Positions 7,092 through 12,919 of a DNA stretch of 13,806 nt are shown piece after piece (the stretch's first letter is position 1; each line of letters starts with the position of its first letter). Under the pieces are notes generated by a model. The model was not told the DNA's origin. It saw only the letters and a program-made list of their open reading frames with translations, and did no database searches. The position numbers and the translations under genes were made by a program. Source of the DNA: Acidobacteriota bacterium (lineage in GTDB: Bacteria > Acidobacteriota > Blastocatellia > Pyrinomonadales > Pyrinomonadaceae); assembly GCA_023391155.1 (NCBI GenBank), contig JAEWBM010000111.1, positions 1 to 13,806 on the forward strand. Direction: 5' to 3'.

Positions 7092-7580
7092 ATGAAGGTA
7101 ACATTCACCAAAACCGGAGAGCGACGCTATAGCGTGACCGTCGATGGCGCGGGGATCGACCGAGCAACGATGGATCCCGCTCCCGGTTTCGACCCGCGAT
7201 TGCCCCACGATGCGGCCCACTTTATCGCTGAAAACGAACTTGGTATCGCCGGGGGTCTATTCGGGCAACTTGCTTCCGGAGGGACAGCGAACACTTTTTT
7301 CTCTGACGAGTCTAAGAAACCCAGAAAAGTAAAAAGGCGTGGCCGGGCTCTGGCAAAATCGAACAAAGAAGATGCAGCTTTCTCGGAACATGCCGTCTAC
7401 GCCGCCCAATCCCGGTGGGAAAGGCGTGAGGTGGTGCCGCCAACCAATATTCCGGAAGCGGATCTCCTGCGCATCATCGAGAGGTTTGAGGACTTTGCTT
7501 CACAATGGTCTCGGATCTCTGTTGGGGAATCTATAACGATGGAATGGCAACAGCCGAGCCGCTCGAAACGCGTCCGTTGA
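7092..7580 (+). CDS. Conserved hypothetical protein with LPHDAAHF motif
   Basis: A 162-aa soluble protein that I cannot assign. The N-terminal 20 residues look like beta strands (MKVTFTKTGERRYSVTV). Residues 35-64 hold the most conserved-looking block: FDPRLPHDAAHFIAENELGI followed by GGLFGQLASGG. The His-Asp-x-x-His pattern could bind a metal or be structural. A very basic linker (KKPRKVKRRGR, about 75-85) follows, then a mainly helical C-terminal half (E-A-D-L-L-R-I-I-E-R-F). There is no signal peptide and no TM segment. It starts 12 nt after the formyltransferase gene with no strong Shine-Dalgarno, so the two are probably co-transcribed and possibly coupled. Its TGA overlaps the -35 of the next promoter. 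I recall similar N-terminal blocks in unannotated bacterial proteins, but no function. Coding status is well supported; function unknown. Confidence 0.75.
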   Translation: MKVTFTKTGERRYSVTVDGAGIDRATMDPAPGFDPRLPHDAAHFIAENELGIAGGLFGQLASGGTANTFFSDESKKPRKVKRRGRALAKSNKEDAAFSEHAVYAAQSRWERREVVPPTNIPEADLLRIIERFEDFASQWSRISVGESITMEWQQPSRSKRVR

Positions 7581-7605
7581 ATTCGCCCGTAAATTCGGAT
7601 ATCCT
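7577..7605 (+). promoter_or_regulatory. Sigma70-type promoter of the aminotransferase gene
   Basis: TTGAAT (7577-7582), a 17-nt spacer and TATCCT (7600-7605). The -10 hexamer and spacer match those of the promoter at 9185-9213. The -35 overlaps the stop codon of the preceding gene. The predicted start near 7612 gives a leader of about 157 nt. Confidence 0.5.
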
Positions 7606-7611
7606 GACGTT

Positions 7612-7768
7612 ACAATGACACCCCGCTGCGTTGCCCAATTGCGTCCCGCCGCAAGACGCGCCGAGCTTTTCGGCGGCGACTAATCTTCTCCATTGAATCC
7701 CGCCGACGGCACGACGCCGAAGGTTTTTGGGCCCTAGGGCCGCCCGCCATTATTGAAAGGAGAACACG
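7612..7768 (+). other. Structured 5' leader of the aminotransferase gene
   Basis: The leader holds a CGCCGA...TCGGCG hairpin (7659-7675), a short CGGC-ACGAC-GCCG hairpin followed nearby by TTTTT (about 7706-7727), and the perfect 12-bp palindrome GGCCCTAGGGCC (7730-7741). Then comes AAAGGAG (7756-7762), the ribosome site. I do not recognise a known riboswitch; regulation through this leader is only a possibility. Confidence 0.35.
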
Positions 7769-9124
7769 ATGATCCCGACAACCGAATTTGAAAAACCGAT
7801 TATTAAGACCGAACTTCCCGGCCCCAAAGGCAGGGAGATAATAGAGGCCGATGCGAAATACGTAACACCGAGCTACCCGCGTCCGGACTATAAACTTGTG
7901 GCACACAAGGGCTACGGCCCCTGGCTCGAGGACCCGGACGGCAACGTCTTTCTCGATTGCAACGCCGGCGTCGCCGTCTGCTCGACGGGGCATTGCCACC
8001 CGGAGGTCGTCGAGGCAATTACCTCGCAGGCCAACGAGCTGCTCCATATGTGCGGCACCGATTTCTACTATCGGCATATGCCGGAGCTGGGCAAGAAGCT
8101 CGACGAGATCGTCCCCATCGACCGCCCGACCAAGACCCATTTTGCCAACAGCGGTGCCGAGGCGGTCGAAACGGCTCTTAAGCTCGCGATGTACCACACT
8201 CGCCGGCAGAAATTTATTTCCTTCTACGGCTCATTTCACGGCCGCACACTGGGGGCACTGTCACTCACGTCCAGCAAGGCCGCACAACGGCTTGGCTTTA
8301 TGCGGCAGGCTCTAGATGTTGTGCATATGCCCTATCCGAACAAGTTCCGGCATTTTGCGAACGACATGCCCACGGACGAGGAAACGATCAGCCGTGACTG
8401 CATAAACTGGTTAGAGAAGCGTCTCTTTAAAACAACTACGCCGCCGGAAGAGGTCGCTGGCATCATTCTCGAAGTTGTGCAGGGTGAGGGAGGTTATGTT
8501 CCCGCACCCACGGCATTCGTTAAAGAGCTAAGACGTATCTGCGACGAGCACGGCATTCTGCTTATTGTCGACGAGGTGCAGTCCGGAATGGGCCGCACGG
8601 GCAAAATGTACGCTCTGGATCACCACGACGGCGTCAAAGCCGATATAGTCTGCATGGCAAAGGGCATCGGCTCCGGCATGCCCATTGGCGTTTGTACGGC
8701 AAAGGCAGACATCATGGATTGGCACAAGGGGGCTCACGCCTCTACCTTCGGAGGCAATCCGGTCGCGATCGCAGCGGCCATGAAGACCATCGAGCTGCTG
8801 CAGGGCGGGCTTGTCGCGAATGCGGCTGAGGTCGGCAGCTACCTGAAGCAGGGCCTCGAAAAGCTCAAGGAAAAGCATGCTTGCATCGGTGATGTCCGCG
8901 GGCTTGGGATGATGTTGGGCGTTGAGTTTGTGACGGATAAGGAATCGCTCAAACCCGATCCGGAACTCCGTGATCGCGTTGAAATGGCATGCTTCAACCG
9001 AGGGCTCATTATCCTCGGCTGCGGCACCAGCACGATCAGGTGGTCTCCGCCCCTGATCCTGACCAAAGAAAATGTCGACGTCGCACTCGAGATCTTTGAC
9101 GAAGCGGTGTCGGCGTCAGTTTAA
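7769..9124 (+). CDS. Class III PLP-dependent aminotransferase (acetylornithine/GABA type)
   Basis: A 451-aa fold-type I aminotransferase of the ArgD/GabT group. Visible landmarks: the N-terminal GPWLEDPDGNVFLDCNAGVAV region (50-70), SGAEAVETALKLA (128-140) for phosphate binding, F-HGRT (156-160), E-V-VQGEGGY (235-243), IVDEVQSGMGRTG (266-278) with Asp268 contacting the PLP pyridine nitrogen, Lys298 in MAKGIGSGMP as the Schiff-base lysine, and STFGGNP (325-331). The enzyme moves an amino group from an omega-amino or N-acyl amino acid to a 2-oxo acid, usually 2-oxoglutarate. The substrate cannot be read from sequence; no arg or gab genes are nearby, and the roughly 30-residue N-terminal extension plus the length favour the 4-aminobutyrate/'acetylornithine aminotransferase family' branch over classical ArgD (about 400 aa). 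The ATG is preceded by AAAGGAG at 6 nt. No terminator follows before the one at 9400-9429. Confidence 0.9.
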   Translation: MIPTTEFEKPIIKTELPGPKGREIIEADAKYVTPSYPRPDYKLVAHKGYGPWLEDPDGNVFLDCNAGVAVCSTGHCHPEVVEAITSQANELLHMCGTDFYYRHMPELGKKLDEIVPIDRPTKTHFANSGAEAVETALKLAMYHTRRQKFISFYGSFHGRTLGALSLTSSKAAQRLGFMRQALDVVHMPYPNKFRHFANDMPTDEETISRDCINWLEKRLFKTTTPPEEVAGIILEVVQGEGGYVPAPTAFVKELRRICDEHGILLIVDEVQSGMGRTGKMYALDHHDGVKADIVCMAKGIGSGMPIGVCTAKADIMDWHKGAHASTFGGNPVAIAAAMKTIELLQGGLVANAAEVGSYLKQGLEKLKEKHACIGDVRGLGMMLGVEFVTDKESLKPDPELRDRVEMACFNRGLIILGCGTSTIRWSPPLILTKENVDVALEIFDEAVSASV

Positions 9125-9149
9125 GTGTAAAAATAACAGGGTTTAGCGT

Positions 9150-9176
9150 TTAGCACCCGGAACTGTGAAGTGCTAA
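9150..9176. promoter_or_regulatory. CIRCE-like inverted repeat (possible HrcA operator)
   Basis: The 27 bp read TTAGCACCC, 9 nt, AAGTGCTAA. The CIRCE consensus is TTAGCACTC-N9-GAGTGCTAA, so 16 of 18 arm positions match and the spacer length is exact. With the flanking base the perfect part is an 8-bp repeat (TTTAGCAC/GTGCTAAA). It begins within a direct repeat GTTTAGC-GTTTAGC (9141-9154) and ends 8 nt before the -35 at 9185. CIRCE sites bound by HrcA normally overlap the start of groESL or dnaK transcripts. Here no chaperone gene follows and the site lies upstream of the -35, so its function is uncertain. The A-run after it lies on the wrong side for a terminator on either strand. Confidence 0.55.
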
Positions 9177-9184
9177 AAAAAATC

Positions 9185-9213
9185 TTGACATTTGGGGTGA
9201 TTCGCGTTATCCT
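9185..9213 (+). promoter_or_regulatory. Sigma70-type promoter of a small transcript
   Basis: Consensus TTGACA (9185-9190), a 17-nt spacer and TATCCT (9208-9213). The predicted start is near 9220. A nearly symmetric CTTAA-ACGCG-TTAAG element sits right at the start (9221-9235) and could be an operator or a 5' hairpin. Confidence 0.7.
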
Positions 9214-9219
9214 GAACAC

Positions 9220-9429
9220 ACTTAAACGCGTTAAGTAACCACGAGGGCAAGTAGGTATGTCCTCAGCTCGTAAGCCGCCCTTTGCGAAATCCGGCTCGGA
9301 ACATAACATCGGGAGTAACGGTAAGCGGGAACACCTATGAGGGTCTTGTCGGCGCGATGCTCTTGACTCAATACGGGGTAGGATAAGAAGATGAAAAACG
9401 GTCCGTGCCTTTAGGTGCGGGCCTTTTTT
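9220..9429 (+). ncRNA. Candidate small RNA or small-peptide transcript
   Basis: This stretch of about 210 nt is bounded by a good promoter (9185-9213) and a strong intrinsic terminator (9400-9429) and is convergent with etfA, so the unit is self-contained. Visible structure: the 5' CTTAA/TTAAG hairpin (9221-9235), GAGGG/TCCTC (9243-9265 region), AGCCG/CGGCT with an inner TTT-GCG-AAA (9273-9296), and long-range pairing of GGCAAG plus GTAGGT (9246-9256) with ACCTAT and CTTGTC (9333-9350). I do not see the hallmarks of RNase P, tmRNA, SRP RNA or a convincing 6S fold. Two short open frames exist: 9257-9340 (27 codons, GAGGG about 10 nt upstream) and a frame from TTG 9282 to TAA 9386 (34 codons) whose end looks protein-like (ITSGVTVSGNTYEGLVGAML). 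Whether RNA or peptide is the product is open. Confidence 0.45.
9400..9429 (+). terminator. Intrinsic terminator of the small transcript
   Basis: GGTCCGTGCC (9400-9409) pairs with GGTGCGGGCC (9414-9423) over 10 bp, with three G-U pairs, around TTTA, followed by TTTTTT. It would also end read-through from the aminotransferase gene. The AAAAAC before it could give some activity on the minus strand. Confidence 0.9.
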
Positions 9430-9450
9430 CGTTTCGCACGCTCAACACAC

Positions 9451-9482
9451 AAAAAAATAAGGCGGGCTCTAAGACCCGCCTT
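9451..9482 (-). terminator. Intrinsic terminator of the etfBA operon
   Basis: On the minus strand AAGGCGGG and CCCGCCTT form an 8-bp stem around TCTTAGAG and run into TATTTTTTT (9451-9460). It lies 25 nt after the etfA stop codon. Confidence 0.9.
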
Positions 9483-9506
9483 CGCAAGTTATCTGCCTCT
9501 TGCCTA

Positions 9507-10472
9507 TCACTTGGCCTTGTTGATCTCCTCGATCATTACAGGCACTGCCTCAAACAGATCTCCGACGATGCCGTAATCCGCGATATCGAATATCGGGGCC
9601 TCCGAATCCTTATTGATCGCAACGATAGTTCCCGAATTCTTCATACCCACGATATGCTGTATCGCCCCGGAGATGCCGAGGGCGACATACAGCTTCGGAG
9701 CTACGGTCTGGCCGCTCGAACCGATCTGGCGGTCGATGGGCAGCCATTCGCTGTCACATATCGGCCTGGAGGCCGCCAGGTCCGCTCCAAGAGCATCAGC
9801 AAGCTGCTGAGCAAGAGCAAGGTTCTCTTCCGATTTGATACCGCGGCCGACAGCCACGATCACTTCGGACTTTGTCAGGTCAACCGATGCCTTGGCTTCC
9901 TGGAACGGTGCCTCCGGCGTCATTCGGATGTCGCCGACATTCACGTCCATAGTTTCGACCTGGGCCTGGCCTGCGGCAGCGTTATCGCCGCGAAACGCAC
10001 CTGATTGGAAAGTCACGAAATAGGGTGCCTCGCCGCCCACCGTAACGTCCGCGTCAAGCTTTCCTAAAAAGATCCGTCGCGTCAGCACCAGCTTTCCGCC
10101 TTCTGCCGAATACCGGATACAATCGCCGACGACCTCGCGGCCCAAACGTGCAGCCACTTTCGGTGCGAAATCGCGGACCTGATATGTGTGCGACATAACC
10201 ACATATTGCGGGTTGGTCGCTTTGATCACTTGCTCCCATGTGTCGGCATAGGCATCAGGCGTATATGTGCCCAGCTTTTCATTACGAGCGACGATCACTT
10301 TCTCCAGGTCATATTTCGCGATCTCATCGGCCAACGGACACTCTCCGGCGCAGGGGATGACCGCTGCAGCCTTTAGTCCGAGGTCCTTGCCGATCGCCTG
10401 CGCCGCAGCTATCGCCTCGAGCGAGGTCTTGTTCAGTACGCAATCCTTATGTTCGATAAATACGAGGATCAT
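9507..10472 (-). CDS. etfA: Electron transfer flavoprotein, alpha subunit
   Basis: A 321-aa EtfA of typical length. The N-terminal half is the ETF alpha/beta fold (MILVFIEHKD, about 1-185). The C-terminal half is the FAD-binding domain, with VGRGIKSEEN (208-217), SRPICDSEW (235-243), GSSGQTVAPKLYVALGISGA (251-270) then IQH, and AINKDSEAPIF (285-295). With EtfB it forms a soluble heterodimer that carries electrons from acyl-CoA dehydrogenases and similar flavoenzymes to ETF-quinone oxidoreductase or another acceptor. The ATG overlaps the etfB stop by 4 nt (ATGA) and GGAGGTG lies 8 nt upstream inside etfB, so translation is coupled and the subunits are made together. The operon ends at the terminator 25 nt downstream. 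The assignment is firm; the electron donor cannot be read from the window. Confidence 0.96.
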   Translation of the reverse strand: MILVFIEHKDCVLNKTSLEAIAAAQAIGKDLGLKAAAVIPCAGECPLADEIAKYDLEKVIVARNEKLGTYTPDAYADTWEQVIKATNPQYVVMSHTYQVRDFAPKVAARLGREVVGDCIRYSAEGGKLVLTRRIFLGKLDADVTVGGEAPYFVTFQSGAFRGDNAAAGQAQVETMDVNVGDIRMTPEAPFQEAKASVDLTKSEVIVAVGRGIKSEENLALAQQLADALGADLAASRPICDSEWLPIDRQIGSSGQTVAPKLYVALGISGAIQHIVGMKNSGTIVAINKDSEAPIFDIADYGIVGDLFEAVPVMIEEINKAK

Positions 10473-11245
10473 ATTACCCGCACCTCCGATCTCAGCTTTT
10501 CGACGAGTTCTGCCGCACCGGCCTTGGCGTCTCCGTTGCCAAGCAACTGCGTTTGTTTGGTCTTCAGAGGCATATAAACTTTTTCAATGACCTGAGCCCC
10601 GGAGAAAGGCTCGATCGCGGCTTCGACGTCGCGGATCTCCTTCTTCTTAGCGGCCATGATCCCCTTGAGCGAGGCATATCGGATCTGTGATATGCCGGAT
10701 TGGATGGAAAAGAGTGCAGGAAGCTTATAAGTGAACCACTGATACCAACCGCTCTCCAACTCGCGCTTGATGCGAAGGCTGTCCCCCAAGCTCTCGCGAT
10801 CCACCTCGATAATGATGGTCCCGTGGGGAATGCCCAGAAGCTCCGCGAGTATAACGCCGGTCTGCCCATAGCTCGTGTCGTCTGACTGGAGGCCGGTAAA
10901 AACCAGGTCAGCATTTTCATCGCGGATCGCATCGGCGATCGCTTTCGCTATTTGATAGGGCGAGTGCCGCTGGTTGCCGTCAGTGACGATGTGGATCGCC
11001 CGGTCGGCACCGCGTGCCAAGGCATCTTTGATCACAGTCTTCGCCGATTGCGGCCCGAGCGAACAAACTATCACCTCGCCTTCGCCTTTCGCTTCCTTGA
11101 GCCGAAGAGCCTCTTCCAACGCATAGCCATCTGATTCGTTGGTTTGCTGAGCTATATCGGATTCGTTGATCCATTTCTCATCGCTGCTAATGCGAAGCAC
11201 AGCGTCCTTATTCGCCACCTGCTTCATTAAAACAATTATTTTCAT
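10469..11245 (-). CDS. etfB: Electron transfer flavoprotein, beta subunit
   Basis: A 258-aa EtfB of normal length, starting MKIIVLMKQV as the family does. The nucleotide-binding segment is VFTGLQSDDTSYGQTG (115-130). The family signature region is at about 158-204 and ends in IRYASLKGIMAAKKKEI. The core ELESGWYQWFTYKLPALFSI differs from the textbook sequence, where a more acidic or Gly-rich stretch precedes the LPA, but the frame is intact. EtfB binds AMP (or a second FAD in bifurcating ETFs) and pairs with EtfA; I cannot tell bifurcating from classical ETF by eye. The gene follows fabF with 24 nt between them. That gap holds a terminator hairpin and its U-tract and no Shine-Dalgarno, which is unusual. 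Regulation by termination or read-through from the fab genes is an inference. Confidence 0.95.
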   Translation of the reverse strand: MKIIVLMKQVANKDAVLRISSDEKWINESDIAQQTNESDGYALEEALRLKEAKGEGEVIVCSLGPQSAKTVIKDALARGADRAIHIVTDGNQRHSPYQIAKAIADAIRDENADLVFTGLQSDDTSYGQTGVILAELLGIPHGTIIIEVDRESLGDSLRIKRELESGWYQWFTYKLPALFSIQSGISQIRYASLKGIMAAKKKEIRDVEAAIEPFSGAQVIEKVYMPLKTKQTQLLGNGDAKAGAAELVEKLRSEVRVI

Positions 11246-11251
11246 ATCGAT

Positions 11252-11277
11252 AAAAAAGAGCAGCCGAGGCTACTCTT
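11252..11277 (-). terminator. Intrinsic terminator/attenuator between fabF and etfB
   Basis: On the minus strand AAGAGTAGC pairs with GCTGCTCTT (9 bp, one G-U) around CTCG, and TTTTTT (11257-11252, shared with the stem end) then ATCGAT precedes the etfB ATG at 11245. The 5' arm includes the fabF stop codon TAG (11272-11270). A ribosome ending fabF would cover the 5' arm, so termination may depend on translation of fabF. Confidence 0.75.
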
Positions 11278-12511
11278 CAAACTTCTTAAATATCAAGCAC
11301 GCGTTTGTCCCGCCAAATCCGAAACTGTTCGAGAGGGCAACGCCAACATCTGCATCTCGCGGCTCGTTCGGCACATAATCGAGATCGCAATCGGGGTCCG
11401 GGAACTCGTAGTTGATCGTAGGCGGCAGCTTGCCTTCCTTGATAGCGAGCACCGAGATCACCGCTTCGATCCCGCCTGCGGCTCCCAGAGCGTGTCCCGT
11501 CATGGACTTCGTCGAGCTCACAGCCAGCTTATGGGCATGGTCGCCAAACACCTTCTTGATCGCCAGCGTTTCAAATTTGTCGTTATATGGGGTCGATGTC
11601 CCGTGAGCGTTGATGTAATCAACATCATCGGGTTGGATCCCGGCGTCCTTTATCGCGCGTTCCATTACGCGGATAGCGCCCGAACCCGTTTCATCCGGCA
11701 TCGTGACATGAAACGCGTCGCCGCTCATGCCATAGCCGACTATCTCAGCGAGGATGTTCGCTCCGCGTGCCTTCGCGAACTCAAGCTCTTCCAGGATCAG
11801 AATGCCGGCGCCCTCGCCGATCACGAAGCCGTCGCGCTCTGCGTCGAAAGGCCGCGATGCTCGTTTAGGGTCGTCATTTCGGGTGGACAGCGCACGCATC
11901 GATGCAAAACCTGAAACCGACATCGGCGTGATCGCACTTTCGGCCCCACCGCAGATCATCACGTCCGCATCGCCGCGTTGTATCAACCAAAAGCTGTCGC
12001 CGGTCGCATGTGCACCGGCCGAACATGCGGTGGCCGTCGCCGAATTAGGGCCCTTTGCCCCGTGCCGTATCGAGACGTTACCGGCTGCAAGATTCACGAT
12101 CGCCGAAACTATAAAGAACGGCGACACGCGGTCAGGCCCCGATTTGAGCAGCTTTTCGTGCTCACGCTCGATCGCCCAGAAATCGCCGATGCCGGAACTT
12201 ATATACGTTCCGACCATCTCCGCGTTCGAGTCGTCGATCTTGAGTCCGCTGTGCGCGACGGCCTCGTCCGCGGCCGCGATCGCGAAGTGCGTAAAGGCCC
12301 CCATCCGCCGGGCTTCTTTCTTATCAAGAAAATTTAGCGGATCGAAGTCCTTTACTTCACAGGCGAATTTTACAGGATACTCGGAGGCGTCGAACTTCTT
12401 GATATAGTCGGCACCATTGCCGCTCGACATCAGCGAATGCCAGGTCTTCGGTACGTCGTTGCCGACGGCCGTGACCACTCCGAGCCCGGTTACAACTACT
12501 CGTCGTCTCAT
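11270..12511 (-). CDS. fabF: Beta-ketoacyl-ACP synthase II
   Basis: A 413-aa condensing enzyme from the ATG at 12511; a TTG at 12535 would add 8 residues but the conserved family start is MRRRVVVTGLG. The catalytic residues fall at exactly the E. coli FabF numbers: Cys163 in TACSAGAHA, His303 in NAHGTST, Lys335 and His340 in STKSMTGHALGAAGG. The glycine-rich end NSFGFGGTNA near residue 397 is intact. It elongates acyl-ACP by decarboxylative condensation with malonyl-ACP in the cytosol. The gene follows acpP after 159 nt with no clear terminator or promoter in the gap, and lacks a good Shine-Dalgarno (CTGAAACTT before the ATG). The active-site sequence CSAG in place of the common CATG is a known variant. 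The assignment is firm; FabB-type specificity cannot be excluded by eye, though length and context favour FabF. Confidence 0.96.
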   Translation of the reverse strand: MRRRVVVTGLGVVTAVGNDVPKTWHSLMSSGNGADYIKKFDASEYPVKFACEVKDFDPLNFLDKKEARRMGAFTHFAIAAADEAVAHSGLKIDDSNAEMVGTYISSGIGDFWAIEREHEKLLKSGPDRVSPFFIVSAIVNLAAGNVSIRHGAKGPNSATATACSAGAHATGDSFWLIQRGDADVMICGGAESAITPMSVSGFASMRALSTRNDDPKRASRPFDAERDGFVIGEGAGILILEELEFAKARGANILAEIVGYGMSGDAFHVTMPDETGSGAIRVMERAIKDAGIQPDDVDYINAHGTSTPYNDKFETLAIKKVFGDHAHKLAVSSTKSMTGHALGAAGGIEAVISVLAIKEGKLPPTINYEFPDPDCDLDYVPNEPRDADVGVALSNSFGFGGTNACLIFKKFEE

Positions 12512-12670
12512 AAGTTTCAGCGGCCGGTGGACCAATTCGAAACGCGGTTCGTTATGGCGTTCGATCGTCCAAAGGCCGGACGGCCGCGCACATTCCGTGA
12601 GAGGCGCAGCCCTTTGAAAGAGCCGTCGGCGGCCGCTAATCTACAACCGCGCGACAGCCGGCCCCGGCAA

Positions 12671-12907
12671 CTAGCTCTTGTGCTGTTCGACGTAGGCGTA
12701 AGCGTCGCGAACGCTCTGGATCTTTTCAGCGTCCTCGTCCGGGATCTCGATGTCGAACTCTTCTTCGAAACGCATCACGAGTTCCACCAGGTCGAGCGAA
12801 TCCGCACCGAGGTCTTCGATAAAGCGGGCATTTTCCGTAACTTCCGCTTCGTCCACGCCCAATTCATCAACGATGATCTGTTTGATCTTATCTTGAACTT
12901 CTGACAT
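12671..12907 (-). CDS. acpP: Acyl carrier protein
   Basis: A 78-aa acidic helical protein. The 4'-phosphopantetheine site is Ser36 in GADSLDLVELVM, exactly the AcpP position, and the N-terminal helix reads MSEVQDKIKQIIVDELGV. It carries growing acyl chains as thioesters between the Fab enzymes. GAGGAG (12920-12915) lies about 7 nt before the ATG and overlaps the fabD stop codon, so translation is probably coupled to fabD. It lies between fabD (12 nt upstream) and fabF; fabG, which often sits between fabD and acpP, is absent here. The assignment is certain. Confidence 0.98.
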   Translation of the reverse strand: MSEVQDKIKQIIVDELGVDEAEVTENARFIEDLGADSLDLVELVMRFEEEFDIEIPDEDAEKIQSVRDAYAYVEQHKS

Positions 12908-12919
12908 TTATGTTCTCCT

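Noticed and set aside
7610..8197. 195-codon minus-strand frame
   Set aside because: It lies antisense to the aminotransferase, whose motifs are complete; a shadow frame in GC-rich coding DNA.
9220..9429. 6S RNA, SRP RNA, RNase P or tmRNA
   Set aside because: None of the diagnostic sequences was seen, and I could not draw a convincing 6S-type long hairpin with a central bubble. 6S remains the least unlikely and needs a covariance-model search.
9405..10004. 199-codon plus-strand frame
   Set aside because: Antisense to etfA and starting inside the terminator at 9400-9429; a shadow frame.
11754..12407. 217-codon plus-strand frame
   Set aside because: Antisense to fabF, whose catalytic residues are all in place.
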